This document shows positions 26,401 through 37,676 of a stretch of 64,000 nt of DNA, one piece after another. Location of the stretch: assembly GCF_020382885.2 (NCBI RefSeq), contig NC_058515.1, positions 11,701,223-11,765,222 of the forward strand. The letters run 5' to 3'. Under the pieces are notes generated by a model, which did no database searches, was not told the origin of the DNA, and saw only the letters and a list, made by a program, of their open reading frames with translations. A program made the translations under genes and the position numbers. This DNA is from Scatophagus argus. Its lineage: Eukaryota; Chordata; Actinopteri; Scatophagidae. Positions within the stretch are counted from its first letter, which is position 1; each line of letters opens with the position of its first letter.

Positions 26401-29400
26401 TTAACAATCTTTTCCTTTTCCTTATCACCTTCCTGCATTTTTTCTTTGAGTTCATTGATGTGCTGAAGTTTTAGCTCCTCTATCAGCCTGTCTCTCTCTT
26501 GCATTTTTTGCAAAACGTGTTTTTCATGATTTTCCCTCATCAGTTCCTTCTCTTTTTCATTTCCAAGCAGCCTTTCTTCCATTTGAGCAGCGTACTTTTG
26601 CTCCAAGTCTCTTGTCGTTCTTTGTCTTTCCTGCAGTTCTTTCTCAATTTCTTCTGCAAGCTGTTGTTTCAGCTGTTTGATCTCTCTTTGCCTTTCTTGC
26701 TCGATGTCCCTTATTTTATCGCTGTGCTCTTGTTGGATCCTTTCCACATCTCGCTCCTTTTCTCTCACTTTTCTGTCCATTTCCTCCTGGAGTTCAGCTC
26801 TCCTTTCCTCTGTTAGTTTTTCCATTTCTTTAATTTCTCTTGCCATGTCTTCCTGATGCTGCAGTTTTAACATTTCCAGCTCTTTTTCCTTCTCTTGCAA
26901 CATTTGTTCCATGACTTTTTTCAGATTAATTTGAATCATTTCCTTCTCTTCTTTGTTTTCTATCATTTTCTCTTCCATTTGGAGGAGATACCTTTGTTCC
27001 AACTCTGCTATTGCTCTCTTTTTTGCTTGAAATTGTTCCTCTGTTTGTTTTGTAAAATGTTCTTTCAGCTCTGCAATCTCTCTTTGTTTTTCTTGCTGTA
27101 TCTCCCTTTTTTCACTGTCATGTTGTTGCTTGATCCTTTCTTTATCTTCAGCAATCTCTCTCATCTTCTGGTGAGTTTCTTCTTGGTGTTGAACTTTCAT
27201 TGCCTCCATCGTTTTTTCTAGTTCCCCGATTGTTCTGGTCATCTCTTCCTGATACTGCAGTTTTATGGCCTGTATCTCTATTTCTTTCTCGTGTGTTTTT
27301 CTCTCTAGCTCTTCCTCATGTTGTGATTTCATTTCTTCAACTTTCATCTCCATTTGTTTTTCATGTTGTTTTACGTTATCAAGAGTTACCTGCTTTTCCT
27401 CTGAGGCTTTTTTCCTCAGTTCTTCCTGCTCATTGTCTTTTTCAAGTAATTTTATTTCCATCTCTGCTTTTAACCTTTCTTCCATCTCTGCCCTCTCCCT
27501 GTTTTTTTCTTGTTCGATTCTCTTGAGAATATGATCATAGTGTCTGTTCATTTCATCCATTTCTGCTGTCAAGGAATTCGCTTTTTCCATCCATTCTGCT
27601 TTCTCGTTAATAAGCAGATCTGTGCTTTCTTTCAACATCCTAACCTCAATCATCCACTCTTGTTTCTCGACTTTAATGGTGTCCTCCCTCTGTTTTCTCT
27701 CATGTTCGTTTTCCACGCTGGCGCGTTCAAGGTCGAGCAGCTTCATTTGCTGCTCATCAATCCTTTCTTTTAGCTCCTCAGTCTCTCTCTCTTTTAGCTC
27801 CAGGTTTCGCATTGCCTCATCTCTTTCCCTTCTGCTCTGGTTTAGTGCTATGTACATTCTCTCTTTTTCTATGCTTAGATCCTGAATTTCTTTCTCTTTA
27901 TCCTCTGTCAACCATCGCATCCTCTCCTCCAGCTCCCCAAAGTCATTCTTCCTATCGCCAGTCCTCCTTTCCTCATCCTCCTCCTCTTCCCTTTGAAAGT
28001 CAGCCTTTCCAGGTGATTTCACCTTTTTTTTCCTGTCAAAAAACCACCTGATGCTTTTCATCTCCCTCTCTCTCATATTTTTCAACTCTGCCTCCTGGCG
28101 AAGCATTTTATCTCCAATCTCCTTCAGGCGCTGGTTAAACTTCTCGTTCCTTTGCCGGCTCAGATCCCTGACCTCCTGAACCAGGCCAGAGAAAGCCTCA
28201 CACCTGTTCATTGCGGCCATCTTTTCCACCTTCTGCAGGAGCTCTGTCACATTACTGGGGGCGCCATTTGCTCTTCCTCCTACATACATACTGCTAATGA
28301 CATGGTACCTGCCCCTGCATTTCTCCAGCAACCACTGGAGGTCCCTGCCCCCACCCTGGATATGCTGCTTAATATCCACTCCTTCTCGAAGTTGATCCCC
28401 ATGGGTGAACAGCAATATAGTGTGCCTCCATACACCCTCGCCCAGAAGTTCCAGATGCTCCCTTACATGTCCTGCCACCACCAGTGTATCCACCCTGAGA
28501 GTCAGCAGCAGCGCGTGAGGCCCCGGTGGACACAAGGCCACACTACTGATAATCTCCCTTTTCACCCTTTCAGGTGTGGTGCCTGCTACGCCTCCCTCCC
28601 AGCCTGGAGTGTCCACCATTGTCACCAGTCGCATGGCCACCTCTGCTTGCTGACGGACGCACTCCTCTGTGACTGCCCCGACCTGGAAGAAGCCCATTTT
28701 GCCCAGGATGGTGTTCCCGGCAGAACTCTTTCCTGTTTCACGCTCGCCCAGGAGAACCAGTCTGACCTCTGGTAAACGTCGGGGAGCCTTGGAGAACGAC
28801 TGGTGGGCATCTAGCTCTGAACCCTGAAGATCATCACCTGGAAGGGAGAAAGGTAAACATATTGTGTAATCAGTGATTAGCAGTTGATGATAAAACTTGA
28901 CCACTATAGGTCAGAAAAACAGCAGAAACATGGCAGAGGAAAGGTTGTTTTTGTTGACTGCTGTCCACATACAGTGAAGCTGATTAATTTGAACAATTAT
29001 TTATTAGCATTAACCCTGATCACAACTAAGATAAAGCACTGCATTTGTGTTTTTAGGGAATTTACTGGGGCAGCAACAAGTCTGGGCTGAAATCACTTTG
29101 TAATATAAATAAGAAGAATAAAGAAGCATGACAGTAAAGTCACCGGCTGGAAAACCAAAACTAAAAGTCAGAAGGCGCTAAAATACTTTTCAGAACTGAG
29201 GGAACTGCAGAGTCAGATGATAATTCTTTCCAGGGTTGACTTGAGAACTTTTACAAATGACTGAGGAACTCACTCATTAGGGCAGTTTTGATGGTTGATT
29301 TCTGCATCTGCTCCTCCATCTGCCTCTGTTTCTTCCTCCTCTCCCTTGCTCTCCTCTTCCCGTCTGCTTCCAGACTCATCAGAACTGTATTATCCATCTC

Positions 29401-30448
29401 TAAATAACTGCTTCCACCCTTCTTCCCCTCCACCATCTCCTCCAGTTTCCGTATGAGCTCTTTAACCTGCGTCCCATCTCCTTTGCTCCGGTTATCCACG
29501 ACATGGTATCTGTTCCCACACTTCTGCAGAAGTCCCTGGAGTGCTGTGCCGCTCGTCAAGATTCGTTGCTCCATGGACACCAGTCCTAGTTCATCTCCTC
29601 GGGTGAACAGCAGCATAGTATGCTCCCAAACATCCTTTCCCAGCGGCTCCAGGTGCTCCTCTATCTCACTGATGTAGTCCTCCGTCACTGAGGCGCAAGA
29701 TCGCACTACCAGTAGCACAGCATGGGGCCCAGAAGGGCAAAGCGACACACTCCTTAAAGTTTCTCTCCTCACCCAGTTAGGGGTGCTGTTGAGCGGGTAG
29801 TACCACTCCCACCCTGGAGTGTCCACCACAGTGACTTTTCTCCCTGCCACATCGGCTCGCCTTTTCACGCACTCCTCCGTGGGCTTTCCGCTCTCAAACC
29901 CCCCTACTCCTCCCAGGATGGTGTTACCTGCCGCGCTCTTCCCCGCTCCTTTCCTGCCAAGGAGGACCAGTCTAAGTTCAGGGAGAGTTGGAGGGACGCT
30001 GTGGGAGGCAGGGGGGTGTTGTGAGTCCATGGCGACCTGCAGACTCTCGTCTGTGAAGAAAGGGAGAAGCACTTCCTCAGTGTACCGCACCAGATAATCT
30101 GCATGACATGAAACAGAGTAGTGTCAGAGAAATCAACCATCTAGTCTCTGCTTTGTGAATAAAACTGCACTTTCAACCTTAACATTGTTTTATTTCAAAA
30201 ACTGTACCTCGAGTGTTGACTTGCAAATGAGTCTAACCTATCATGAAATACCTAAACATCAAGCTGCATTTACTATCAGAAAGTACATACCAGTGTTACT
30301 CACATCACTTCACCTTTACGCTAATCTGCCTCTATATAAGCTCGTTTCATGTGTATAATACTTGAGTAAGAGAATGTAAGAGAGCCACAATGAACTCACC
30401 AACTTTTGTGATGATGACTGGACTACTGTTCTGATCTGTTGTGTCCAT
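23427..30448 (-). CDS. Giant GIMAP-family protein: AIG1 - AIG1 - long coiled coil - degenerate AIG1
   Basis: Three exons join in phase 1: 30400-30448 (ATG at 30448, MDTTDQNSSPVIITKV), 29274-30098 (donor GTGAGT after ALM) and 23427-28837 (acceptor CTTTCTCCCTTCCAG). The product is 2,094 residues. AIG1 domain 1 (about 55-265) has P-loop GRKGAGKSAAGNT, DTPGW, the family box LCPSGPHAVLL and FTRGD. Domain 2 (about 315-530) has GERETGKSSAGNT, DTPGW, LCPPGPHALLL and FTHGD. Next come about 1,300 residues of Glu/Lys/Gln-rich heptad coiled coil with internal duplications. The last 190 residues are a third AIG1-like domain that keeps WCRPGPNVVLLL and CGGRYHVV but lacks GK[S/T] and DTPGW. Known GIMAPs are immune GTPases of about 300-700 residues that act at membranes and in lymphocyte survival; that role here is inferred. 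A 5.4-kb intronless exon is unusual. Splicing of exon 1 directly to exon 3 is also in phase. Confidence 0.75.
25911..26402 (-). repeat. Four short coding repeats in the GIMAP coiled coil
   Basis: Within the coiled coil, units of 36-43 residues begin with NLKKEMEQRLEEKEKE, NYKKDLEQRLEERERE, NHKKQMEQKLEEQE and NQKKEAEQQLQDRERE. The shared signature is N-x-KK-xx-EQ-x-L-x-(E/D)-x-E. They look like successive internal duplications that preserve the heptad register. Confidence 0.75.
26451..27242 (-). repeat. Tandem 396-bp (132-residue) duplication in the GIMAP coiled coil
   Basis: Two adjacent units, starting with Met at 27242 (MTRTIGELEK) and 26846 (MAREIKEMEK), align without gaps over 132 residues. 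Paired landmarks are EKQREIAELK/ERQREIKQLK, LEQRYLLQMEEK/LEQKYAAQMEER and LEMLKLQH/IEELKLQH. The spacing is exactly 396 bp. Divergence shows the duplication is old. Confidence 0.85.
29251..30448 (-). CDS. Short GIMAP isoform: single AIG1 domain, exon-2 read-through
   Basis: If the donor at the end of exon 2 is not used, exon 30400-30448 plus 29251-30098 encode a complete 298-residue protein ending SEFLSHL and a stop 23 bp past the donor. It has one AIG1 GTPase domain with P-loop GRKGAGKSAAGNT, switch DTPGW, the hydrophobic box LCPSGPHAVLL, FTRGD as the G4-like element and CGNRYHVV. It ends in a basic helix (RRARERRKKQRQMEEQ). This is the ordinary size of a fish GIMAP. The same exon also splices in phase to the giant exon, so short and long forms could share a promoter. 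Transcript data would settle which form is real. Confidence 0.6.
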
Positions 30449-32829
30449 CACCTCTCAGCCCACTTTCTTCCTCTTGTTCTTCCTCTTCCTCTTTTAGGTT
30501 CCTGTATGACTTTTAAAGGAAATATTTCTTCGGCCTCATTGCAAAAGAAAACTCAAGCACCCTGGGAGTTAACCGAGTCAAAATGAGGCTTACGGCTGCA
30601 CAAACTGAGCAGAGACGGTGGAAGTCTTGCCATGTCACGTGACCGACCTGTGGTTTTCTGACATGTTCTCATTCAAGGCGACAGGAAGTTAAAAGGTGGT
30701 ACGGTGAGCTTTTGTGAAGAAGTGCGCATTCTCGCAAAACACACGTGCCGAACACACACCAGTGCGCACATGCATGCTGCATAAGCTATAAAGATTAAAA
30801 AAAGATATAGATTAATTCATGTATGCACATCCTGTACATACAGAACATGCAGGTACATGCAGGCTTCATTATAAGAGCTGCGAGCTCATTACCATCAGAT
30901 GCTGTCCTGTGGTAAAAGTGTGGCACTTCTGTTTCCGTTAACCACAGGCAACAGTAACTTAGACATGTGGTAACCAGTTCCTGTCTCAAATCATCATGCA
31001 AACAGCACATAGACTTGAGTTTTATTAATATTCAAACAACGTAACAACAGCACATGAGGACTCTGTCATCTTTTTTTTATTTAGATCATTAAAACATTTA
31101 TTTTCTCAGTACCAGTAATGAACTAGTAACGATTCTTCTCCAATAATCCCATCCCTGCTTTAATTCTTGATCCTGGAAACAAGAGTTGGCCAAATAATCT
31201 CACCACAAGTTGTTCTCTATCAAATATGAGCTTTATTGTAATAAATAAGACTTGGGCCAGTAAGCATGACTTCTAGATACAGAGAAAAAAGTGGATAGAT
31301 CAGGTAGGCAACAGGTAAGAAGTCAGATCCAGCAGTCAATGATGTGGTGGAGTTGGATGGAAACGGATTCTGTAAAATTCTGCTTTTTACGCACCTGGTA
31401 ACACTTTAACCCTCCCCTTTATGAAACACTTTATAAAACACTGTTAAGTAGTAGATAAAAGTACATGTATTTGTCAATATCTGTAACTCTTCCTGTGGGA
31501 ATAACATTAAAGCAGTAATAATACAAAATATGGCTTCATAGGAGAAGTTGTACATTAATTAACACTTTAAACGTCCTTGCAGATGTGTGGAACCACTTTG
31601 GTGTTATAAATGCCAAACATAAAATAGAGAGCTTCTCATCACTTTTAGTTTTCTCTCCTGCAACTCCCTTAGAGTCTGTGTATTTACACAAACATTAGAT
31701 ATTTTTTATCCCCCTATAACAGTCATTGTATTGTTTGAAGAGCCAGTATCCTTTCACCATGCCTGCATGGTGTCATGGCACCTTGGCTGTGTGGTGTCCC
31801 TGGCTTCATACATGGTAAAACATGGTCTCACGTCCAGTCCAATCACATGAAAACACAACACACACACACGCATATGCACATTAGATCATGTTCTTTATGA
31901 TTCACCCTTTCCTTCACCACCAGGCAGGGTTAATAAAAACATACCCTGTTTATGGAAACGACTGAATCATCCGTATTGATTTGGCGCCATTAACTCGAGC
32001 AGAGTTGTTTTGAGGTCTGTTAAGTGTTCGGTGAATATTACCATGATGGATGCCTTTGCACATGTGTGCTGCTTTTTGTAAATGTCAAATGAATTACTTT
32101 TTATTGGACTCCATACAGCAGCAGAAGCACTTCCCTCCAAATATGAGGCTGCCTGGCATCTAAAAGACTCCATTTCATGAATAAAAAACAGCCCTGCATG
32201 CTACCATCAACGCTAAAGCTCATGGTTGTTCTTTTTAATGTGACATATAAATTTGCATTGGCATTTGCTGATTAGTTTGCCCCTGAAATTAACTGGTCAA
32301 TCAAGAAGATAAGTGCTAGTGGTGGAAATGGGAAAACCCATAAACATACAGTGCAGCTCTTTCCCTGTAATTTTATTTTGTGGTGGAGCATGTGGGTATT
32401 TTTAGCTTTGCTTTCACATGTCGCTGATTTGGAATTAGCTTTAAAGTAAAGGTTGCATTTTAAAAGATTAGAAACTTGTGTGTCTCTGATTCAGATGGAA
32501 ATTAAACTGTTTTCTGTGTGTTCACATTTTGGAGGAAATAATTTCTACGCGGTAGCAGCAGGTGATTAAACAAATTAATGAGGAGGACATCTTGTGCATA
32601 AACAATGTTGTTGTTGGCTCCACTCTCTCTTCATTGGGTTGTTTTTGTTGTGTTTGGGCCCATTTATTGCTCTTTGCAAAGAGTAAATGAAAGGAAGTAC
32701 AGCCAGAGTCATAATAGCAACAGCGACGTACTAGCAGGAATAGCTGTAGAAACACAGTGGGGAACAGTAGTCGCAATATTAAAGAGTGGTGTCTGATACC
32801 CATTCATGCAGTAGAGCATTTGTGAGGTC

Positions 32830-33061
32830 ACACACTGATGTTGGACCATAAGGCCTGGCTCACAATCTCCTGTTCCAGTTCATCCCAAAGGTGTTGGATG
32901 GGGTTGAGGTCAGGACTCTGTGTGGGCCAGTCAAGTTCTTCCACACCAAACTCATCCAACCATGTCTTTATGGAGCTTTGCTTTGTGCACTGGAGCACAG
33001 TCATGCTGGAGTAGAAAAGGGCCGTCAACAAACTGTTGCCACAAAGTTGGAAGCATAGCAT
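32830..33061 (-). mobile_element. Tc1/mariner transposase remnant
   Basis: The minus strand encodes IKTWLDEFGVEELDW followed by PTQSPDLNPIQHLWDELE, the highly conserved C-terminal part of Tc1-type (DD34E) transposases. The sequence upstream is degenerate, with no complete catalytic domain, and I see no flanking inverted repeats. It is a dead fragment. Confidence 0.85.
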
Positions 33062-33839
33062 AATGCAGCCATTTTTCGAGATTAGTTAAAGGTATCATGA
33101 GTAGTTTTAGTAGTAGTATGGAGAATTGTTTTCAAGAATGGGACCAATGGGTTTGTTGTGTTCACACTGTTCCACTGATCAACAGTTGGTGACCAAGAAA
33201 ACCAGGCACTAACAGTTAAGAAAAGAAATGCTAGCAAATAAACATGAATGCAAACAAAACATAACAAAAAAGGTTTAGGCCATCATAAATCCAGCAAACA
33301 GGTGTTTAATAGTCATTTGTAAATAACCTACCAGGAATTACCAACAGAACTGAGGCATGGGGGCTTCAATACAGAACAACAGGCCATAACTGTCTCTTTA
33401 TTTAGAACAGAGAGTTAAACCAAACGAGAGGAGGAGGAGAGGACATACCACAGCTGGGAAGCCGGGAAGCTGTCCCACATGTGTCCTACCTGTGTAAAGG
33501 TAACACGAACCAAAACCAGCATCATAAATAAAAGCATCACACCAGTAAACAAACCACCACACCCCTTCAAAAGCTGAGTGGCCTCCCATCACAGCGACCA
33601 CATCTGCACAACTAGAAACAAGAGGGACAGAATTAAAGCATATCAGGCCCAAAATAAGATCAGGCGAACAATATTAAAATAGACATCAGTGAGAGTTTTT
33701 CCTGTCAACAAACAGCACCCTGTTACAACATGGCTACAAAACAAACATGAAGTATAAGTACCACTAAAGTAATCCATTATGTACCTTACCAACAAGCTAT
33801 TGCCTTTCTTCAGCTTCTCAAACTTCGATAATACTCACA

Positions 33840-34060
33840 GCAGAGCAGTGATAACATACTAATGTTTAACAGGTATAATTTACCGTATCCACCATCTGAC
33901 TGTTGTGTGTTAGCATTCATTAATTAGCCCAAAACACAAAGTGGAGCTGAGGCTGATGTTGGTAGTGCTTTATAAATCCATCAGTCTGACAAGTTAAAAT
34001 GTCAGCCTGATGATGGTGCTATATTTAAAGTCAAGGGAATAAATTCACAAGAGTCCATCC
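33840..34060 (+). mobile_element. Dispersed teleost repeat, family A
   Basis: ACTAATGTTTAACAGGTATA, TAGCATTCATTAATTAGC, AAACACAAAGTGGAGCTGAG, GCTGATG and CCTGATGATGGTGCTA occur in the order of a common teleost element. Two more members lie at 53.51-53.80 kb and 56.69-57.06 kb in the same orientation. Confidence 0.7.
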
Positions 34061-34139
34061 CATACCTGTCGAGATATTTCAGCCTCGAACAAAGTGTAAT
34101 AAGATGAAGGTGATTCTCCCTGTCACACTAAACCTCGCA

Positions 34140-34490
34140 CAAAATGTACAAATAGGAGTAGCAATACCACACTTAAAGTACTGCACATTATATTATTCTA
34201 ATTATTGATGCAATAATGAGTTCATCATTTTAATGTTGAACCTGGTAAAGGTGGTTAAGATTTTACATAATTTAGTGGTTAATTGTATGTTTGGATTACT
34301 AAAATAAATCAACAAAGTAATTAAAACTTGTCAAATAAACACAATGCAGTAAAAATGTACAACATTAAGTTGTAAATTGTAGTGGAGTAGGAGTATGAAT
34401 ATTAGATAGATAAGATAATGGAAATACTCGATTCAAAATTCTACTGAAGTAGAGTACTTAAGTAAATGTACTTAGTTACTTTTCACCATT
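34140..34490. mobile_element. Dispersed teleost repeat, family B
   Basis: The right part carries TAGTGGAGTAGGAGTATGAA and AGAGTACTTAAGTAAATGTA followed by CTTAGTTACTTTTCACC, the terminal words of the family also seen at 22.9 kb and 35.5-36.1 kb. It ends about 140 bp before the F13A1 TATA box. Confidence 0.65.
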
Positions 34491-34629
34491 GTGAGTGACT
34501 TTTATCAGAGCTCCATACAGCTGTGGGTTGGAGGGAGGCGGTAGATTCCACATCCTGCTCCTAAGTTGGACTGACCAGTTACACACACACACACACACAC
34601 AATCATAGCTCTTCCTATCCCCTGAAGAG

Positions 34630-34738
34630 TATATAAGCAGACACAGGAGTCTCCCAAGACGGAGCAGCAGCAGGCAACAGCAGGCAGCAGCAGACCAACT
34701 CCAACCGACAGCAGCTTCTCTCTCCAGCTTCATCTGAG
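34630..34738 (+). promoter_or_regulatory. f13a1: F13A1 core promoter and non-coding exon 1
   Basis: A TATATAAG box (34630-34637) lies about 25-30 bp before a CAG-rich leader that ends at a consensus donor, CATCTGAG|GTGCGT, at 34738. The next exon starts at 37640 after CTCTTCCAG and carries the ATG. A non-coding first exon followed by 14 coding exons is the arrangement of vertebrate F13A1. The exact start of transcription is inferred. Confidence 0.65.
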
Positions 34739-34825
34739 GTGCGTCCACTCTGCGTTAAAATGTACTCAGGTTGCATAGGGAACTAAGAGCTCTACAGATT
34801 TAACACAGCAGCTTGGTAACTTTGT

Positions 34826-34975
34826 GTAACTAACCTGTGTGTGTGCACGTCACTTGGGTGGGTTAAATGCAGAGAACAAATTTCGTTGGAGTGAGTTCCC
34901 TCCAATGACAAAATATGTCACTTTCATCTTTCTTTCATCTTTCATCTTTCTAACGATCGGTGGGTGACAGAAGCA
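34826..34975 (+). mobile_element. Retroposon 3' tail inside F13A1 intron 1
   Basis: GTGCACGTCACTTGGGTGGG, TTAAATGCAGAGAACAAATT and the pyrimidine-rich (CTTTCAT)n tail match the 3' end of a common fish SINE/LINE. Only about 150 bp is recognisable. Confidence 0.55.
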
Positions 34976-35469
34976 AGCTGTGAATCGCTCACACAAAGCC
35001 TGTTGTACTGCTTTATATGGCACAGACATTTTAGGAGTTTGATTTTGTTTTGTCATTATTGTGACAAACTTTTCTCTATGTGAAACTTGAATCTCAGTCA
35101 TCCTCATCATCCTTTATAGTCCAGTTGTCACTACCTGAGGATTACAGTAGGAGTAAGAGTAGTATAGTTGCAATAATAACAGTACAACAGGTTTTTACAT
35201 TTAGAAATTAAAAACTTCTGATCTTCAAATGCAAGATGTGTTTGAACTTGGACTCACTGATGGGGTCTCTAAAAAGTACATAATTCAAGCAGAACCTTGT
35301 CTTTATAACTGAGGTTTTGTGCAGTCGCAGAGGTTATGGTGAGAACAAAATCTCCTGAAGCAGCAGCGTCGCTTCAGCTGGTAAACCTGTGTCGGCATTT
35401 GCTATCATTGTGTTAAAAACGTGCACATGTAATGAGTGTCTCAGACACGGACAAGTTTTAGGTCACTGA

Positions 35470-36090
35470 TATGCAGTGTTGGGAAGTAACTAACTGCATC
35501 TACTTAAGCCAACACTTCTATTTCAAAGGGAATATTAGCTCAGTTTTGACCAGCTACAGCATCCTGCTGATGCATCTGCAACAATGGTAAACATTTATAA
35601 CACTACAACACACTGAAATGGGCTCTTTTGCATAATGAACTCTGGAAAGTTTTTATGCCAAACTTCTTCCACCACTGCTCATACACACAACAGACTTTAT
35701 GTAACATGAATCTTGCTGGGTCGTTACTCTGAAATCAGCTAATTGCATATTTTGAAACTTACGCTTTCTTATTTACTACATGCTGTCACGGTGGTCAAAG
35801 TGGTACTTTAGGTCATTTACTGAAGCAAGAGTAGCAATACAGCAACGTAAAAGTACTCAATTACAAGTAAAAGCCCTGCGTTACCACGCTACTTCAGTAA
35901 AAGTACATACATTTACCTAACCTTTGCTTTGTGAAATATTCAAGAGTTTTACTTCATATGTAACTACAGCTGTTAGATAAATGTAGTGGAGTAAAAACCA
36001 CAATATTTCTATCTGAAAAGTATGAAGTTGAACAAAATCAAAGTATATTTAAGCACATGAGTAAATTGTTCTTCGTTACTTTCCCCCCCT
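35470..36090. mobile_element. Dispersed teleost repeat, family B, within F13A1 intron 1
   Basis: AGTGTTGGGAAGTAACTAAC, AAAAGTACTCAATTACAAGT, AAAAGCCCTGCG, TACTTCAGTAAAAGTACA and TAGATAAATGTAGTGGAGTA follow the standard order of this family. It is non-coding. Confidence 0.7.
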
Positions 36091-37676
36091 GCGCTGCTTC
36101 CTGTCTGTCTTTTGGTGTGTTGCCAGCCTGCAGAGGGTAAGCGTGTCTATCTGTGTCGCTGACTTGAGTTGAAAACAGAGCTTTCACTGTGCTCAGCGAT
36201 GACTCACGCAGCCACACACCATCCCGAGCTTCTCTCCTCGCCCGGCACACACCCACATTATGCAACAGCGAGCCTCGTTCTCAGGCAGGTGTTTGCGCCA
36301 CAAACTTGACACACTGCTAGCATCGTATGAAAACAGCTGCTGTGTGTTTAATGGTTGAATCAGCCTGACCACATGCTTATATAACCATCATGGCAGTAAC
36401 TACGTGCCCCCTGACCTGCAGTGGGTCCTGGAAGCAGGTTGTAGGTTGACCCCATGCGGACTGAAGGGTTGATGTAATTTTAGTTTATGTTTCATGTTTT
36501 TGTGGATTTAATGAGTCACTCTGAATACACTGAGCAGCTTTGTTTAGATTGATTGGATGAGTTCGCTTCCAGGGCTAAGTCTGAACCTGCTAGTGGTCAG
36601 TTGTGTGTGCGTGTGTGTGTTGTTTTTTTTAATTTTTAACCTTTATAGACTCTGAAATTACTTTGGTTAACCATGAATGGAAATAACTTATTTGAGAGAC
36701 TTATTTTTCTACTAAAGCATCACTACAGCCAGCACTGCTTCTTGTATTGTTGAAGTACTGCTCACCACCACCTCCACTGTCATGCTGACGTCTTAAATTT
36801 CCTTGTCTCATTCAGTCAACTCAAATCTAATTGATTTAATGTCATAAAAAGACTAAAACATTCATATTAAACCACAACAATCAGTCCACAATGAACAAAA
36901 AGGGCCAATATGTACTGCCAGTACTGCAGATGATATTATACAATACATGTAAGCGTGTATACTTCTAATGTATTTTGTGTTGTTGCATAGGTTGGCTTTT
37001 ATTTCCTCATAAGATCCATAATAACATTATTTCAAACAAACAACCGCAGTAAGACTCAGTGTGGTTTCACGCCACCAGTGACTCAATTATTTTCCAGTTC
37101 TAAGTACAGCATGTTTGTCTTTTAATAGACATGATTAATGCTCAGTGTTAAAAATTATACTTCTTTCTCCATGACCACAAAAACACACAATATTTATGCA
37201 GGGAAAATAAATCCAACCAAGCACTAAATGTGTCTCACTTTGTTCACCAGCATCTTAAAGGAAGTGAAGTGAGTGTAAACTGGCCTCCACCCAACGCACA
37301 AACACACACATGGAAACCACTTCTATGTGTGTTTCATTGCTTAAGTGGCTGTTCTGATGTGAAAATCTTTGGTTGGTTTTTGAATAAAAGAGACAAGGAC
37401 ACAGACACACAGATACACACACAAACACCCACACACTCAGGCATGTTTCCAGGTTTTCCACAGATGTAAAGCAGATGGGATTGAAAACAGCTCACGGAAT
37501 GAACGGAACATGATGGGAATTCAGTTTTTAGAAATTGCTTAGACTGATAACTTAAATGTTCATATTTTAAATATGAAGTCTGTCAAATAACCTAATGCAG
37601 TAATAATGTATTTGTTTTCCATTCACTCTCCTCTTCCAGTCCTGCAACAGATCATCCTCCCTGAACTATCACCACC

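Larger units (their letters stand above)
30449..34629. other. Spacer between GIMAP and F13A1 genes
   Basis: It contains the GIMAP 5' flank (no clear TATA box seen), a Tc1 transposase remnant and two dispersed repeats. A CA microsatellite lies at 34580-34600, just before the F13A1 TATA box. No further exon is supported. Confidence 0.6.

Noticed and set aside
24655..28051. Many plus-strand open frames of 60-110 codons opposite the GIMAP coiled coil
   Set aside because: They are mirror frames of Glu/Lys/Gln-rich codons (giving Phe/Leu/Ser-rich proteins) with no motifs and no splice logic.
28152..28775. 207-codon plus-strand open frame
   Set aside because: It lies antisense to the well-supported second AIG1 domain, and its translation has no family features.
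28838..28904. N-terminal 22 residues of the long uninterrupted GIMAP frame
   Set aside because: They are translated from the intron. A polypyrimidine tract and CAG acceptor at 28838 show that the exon begins inside the frame.
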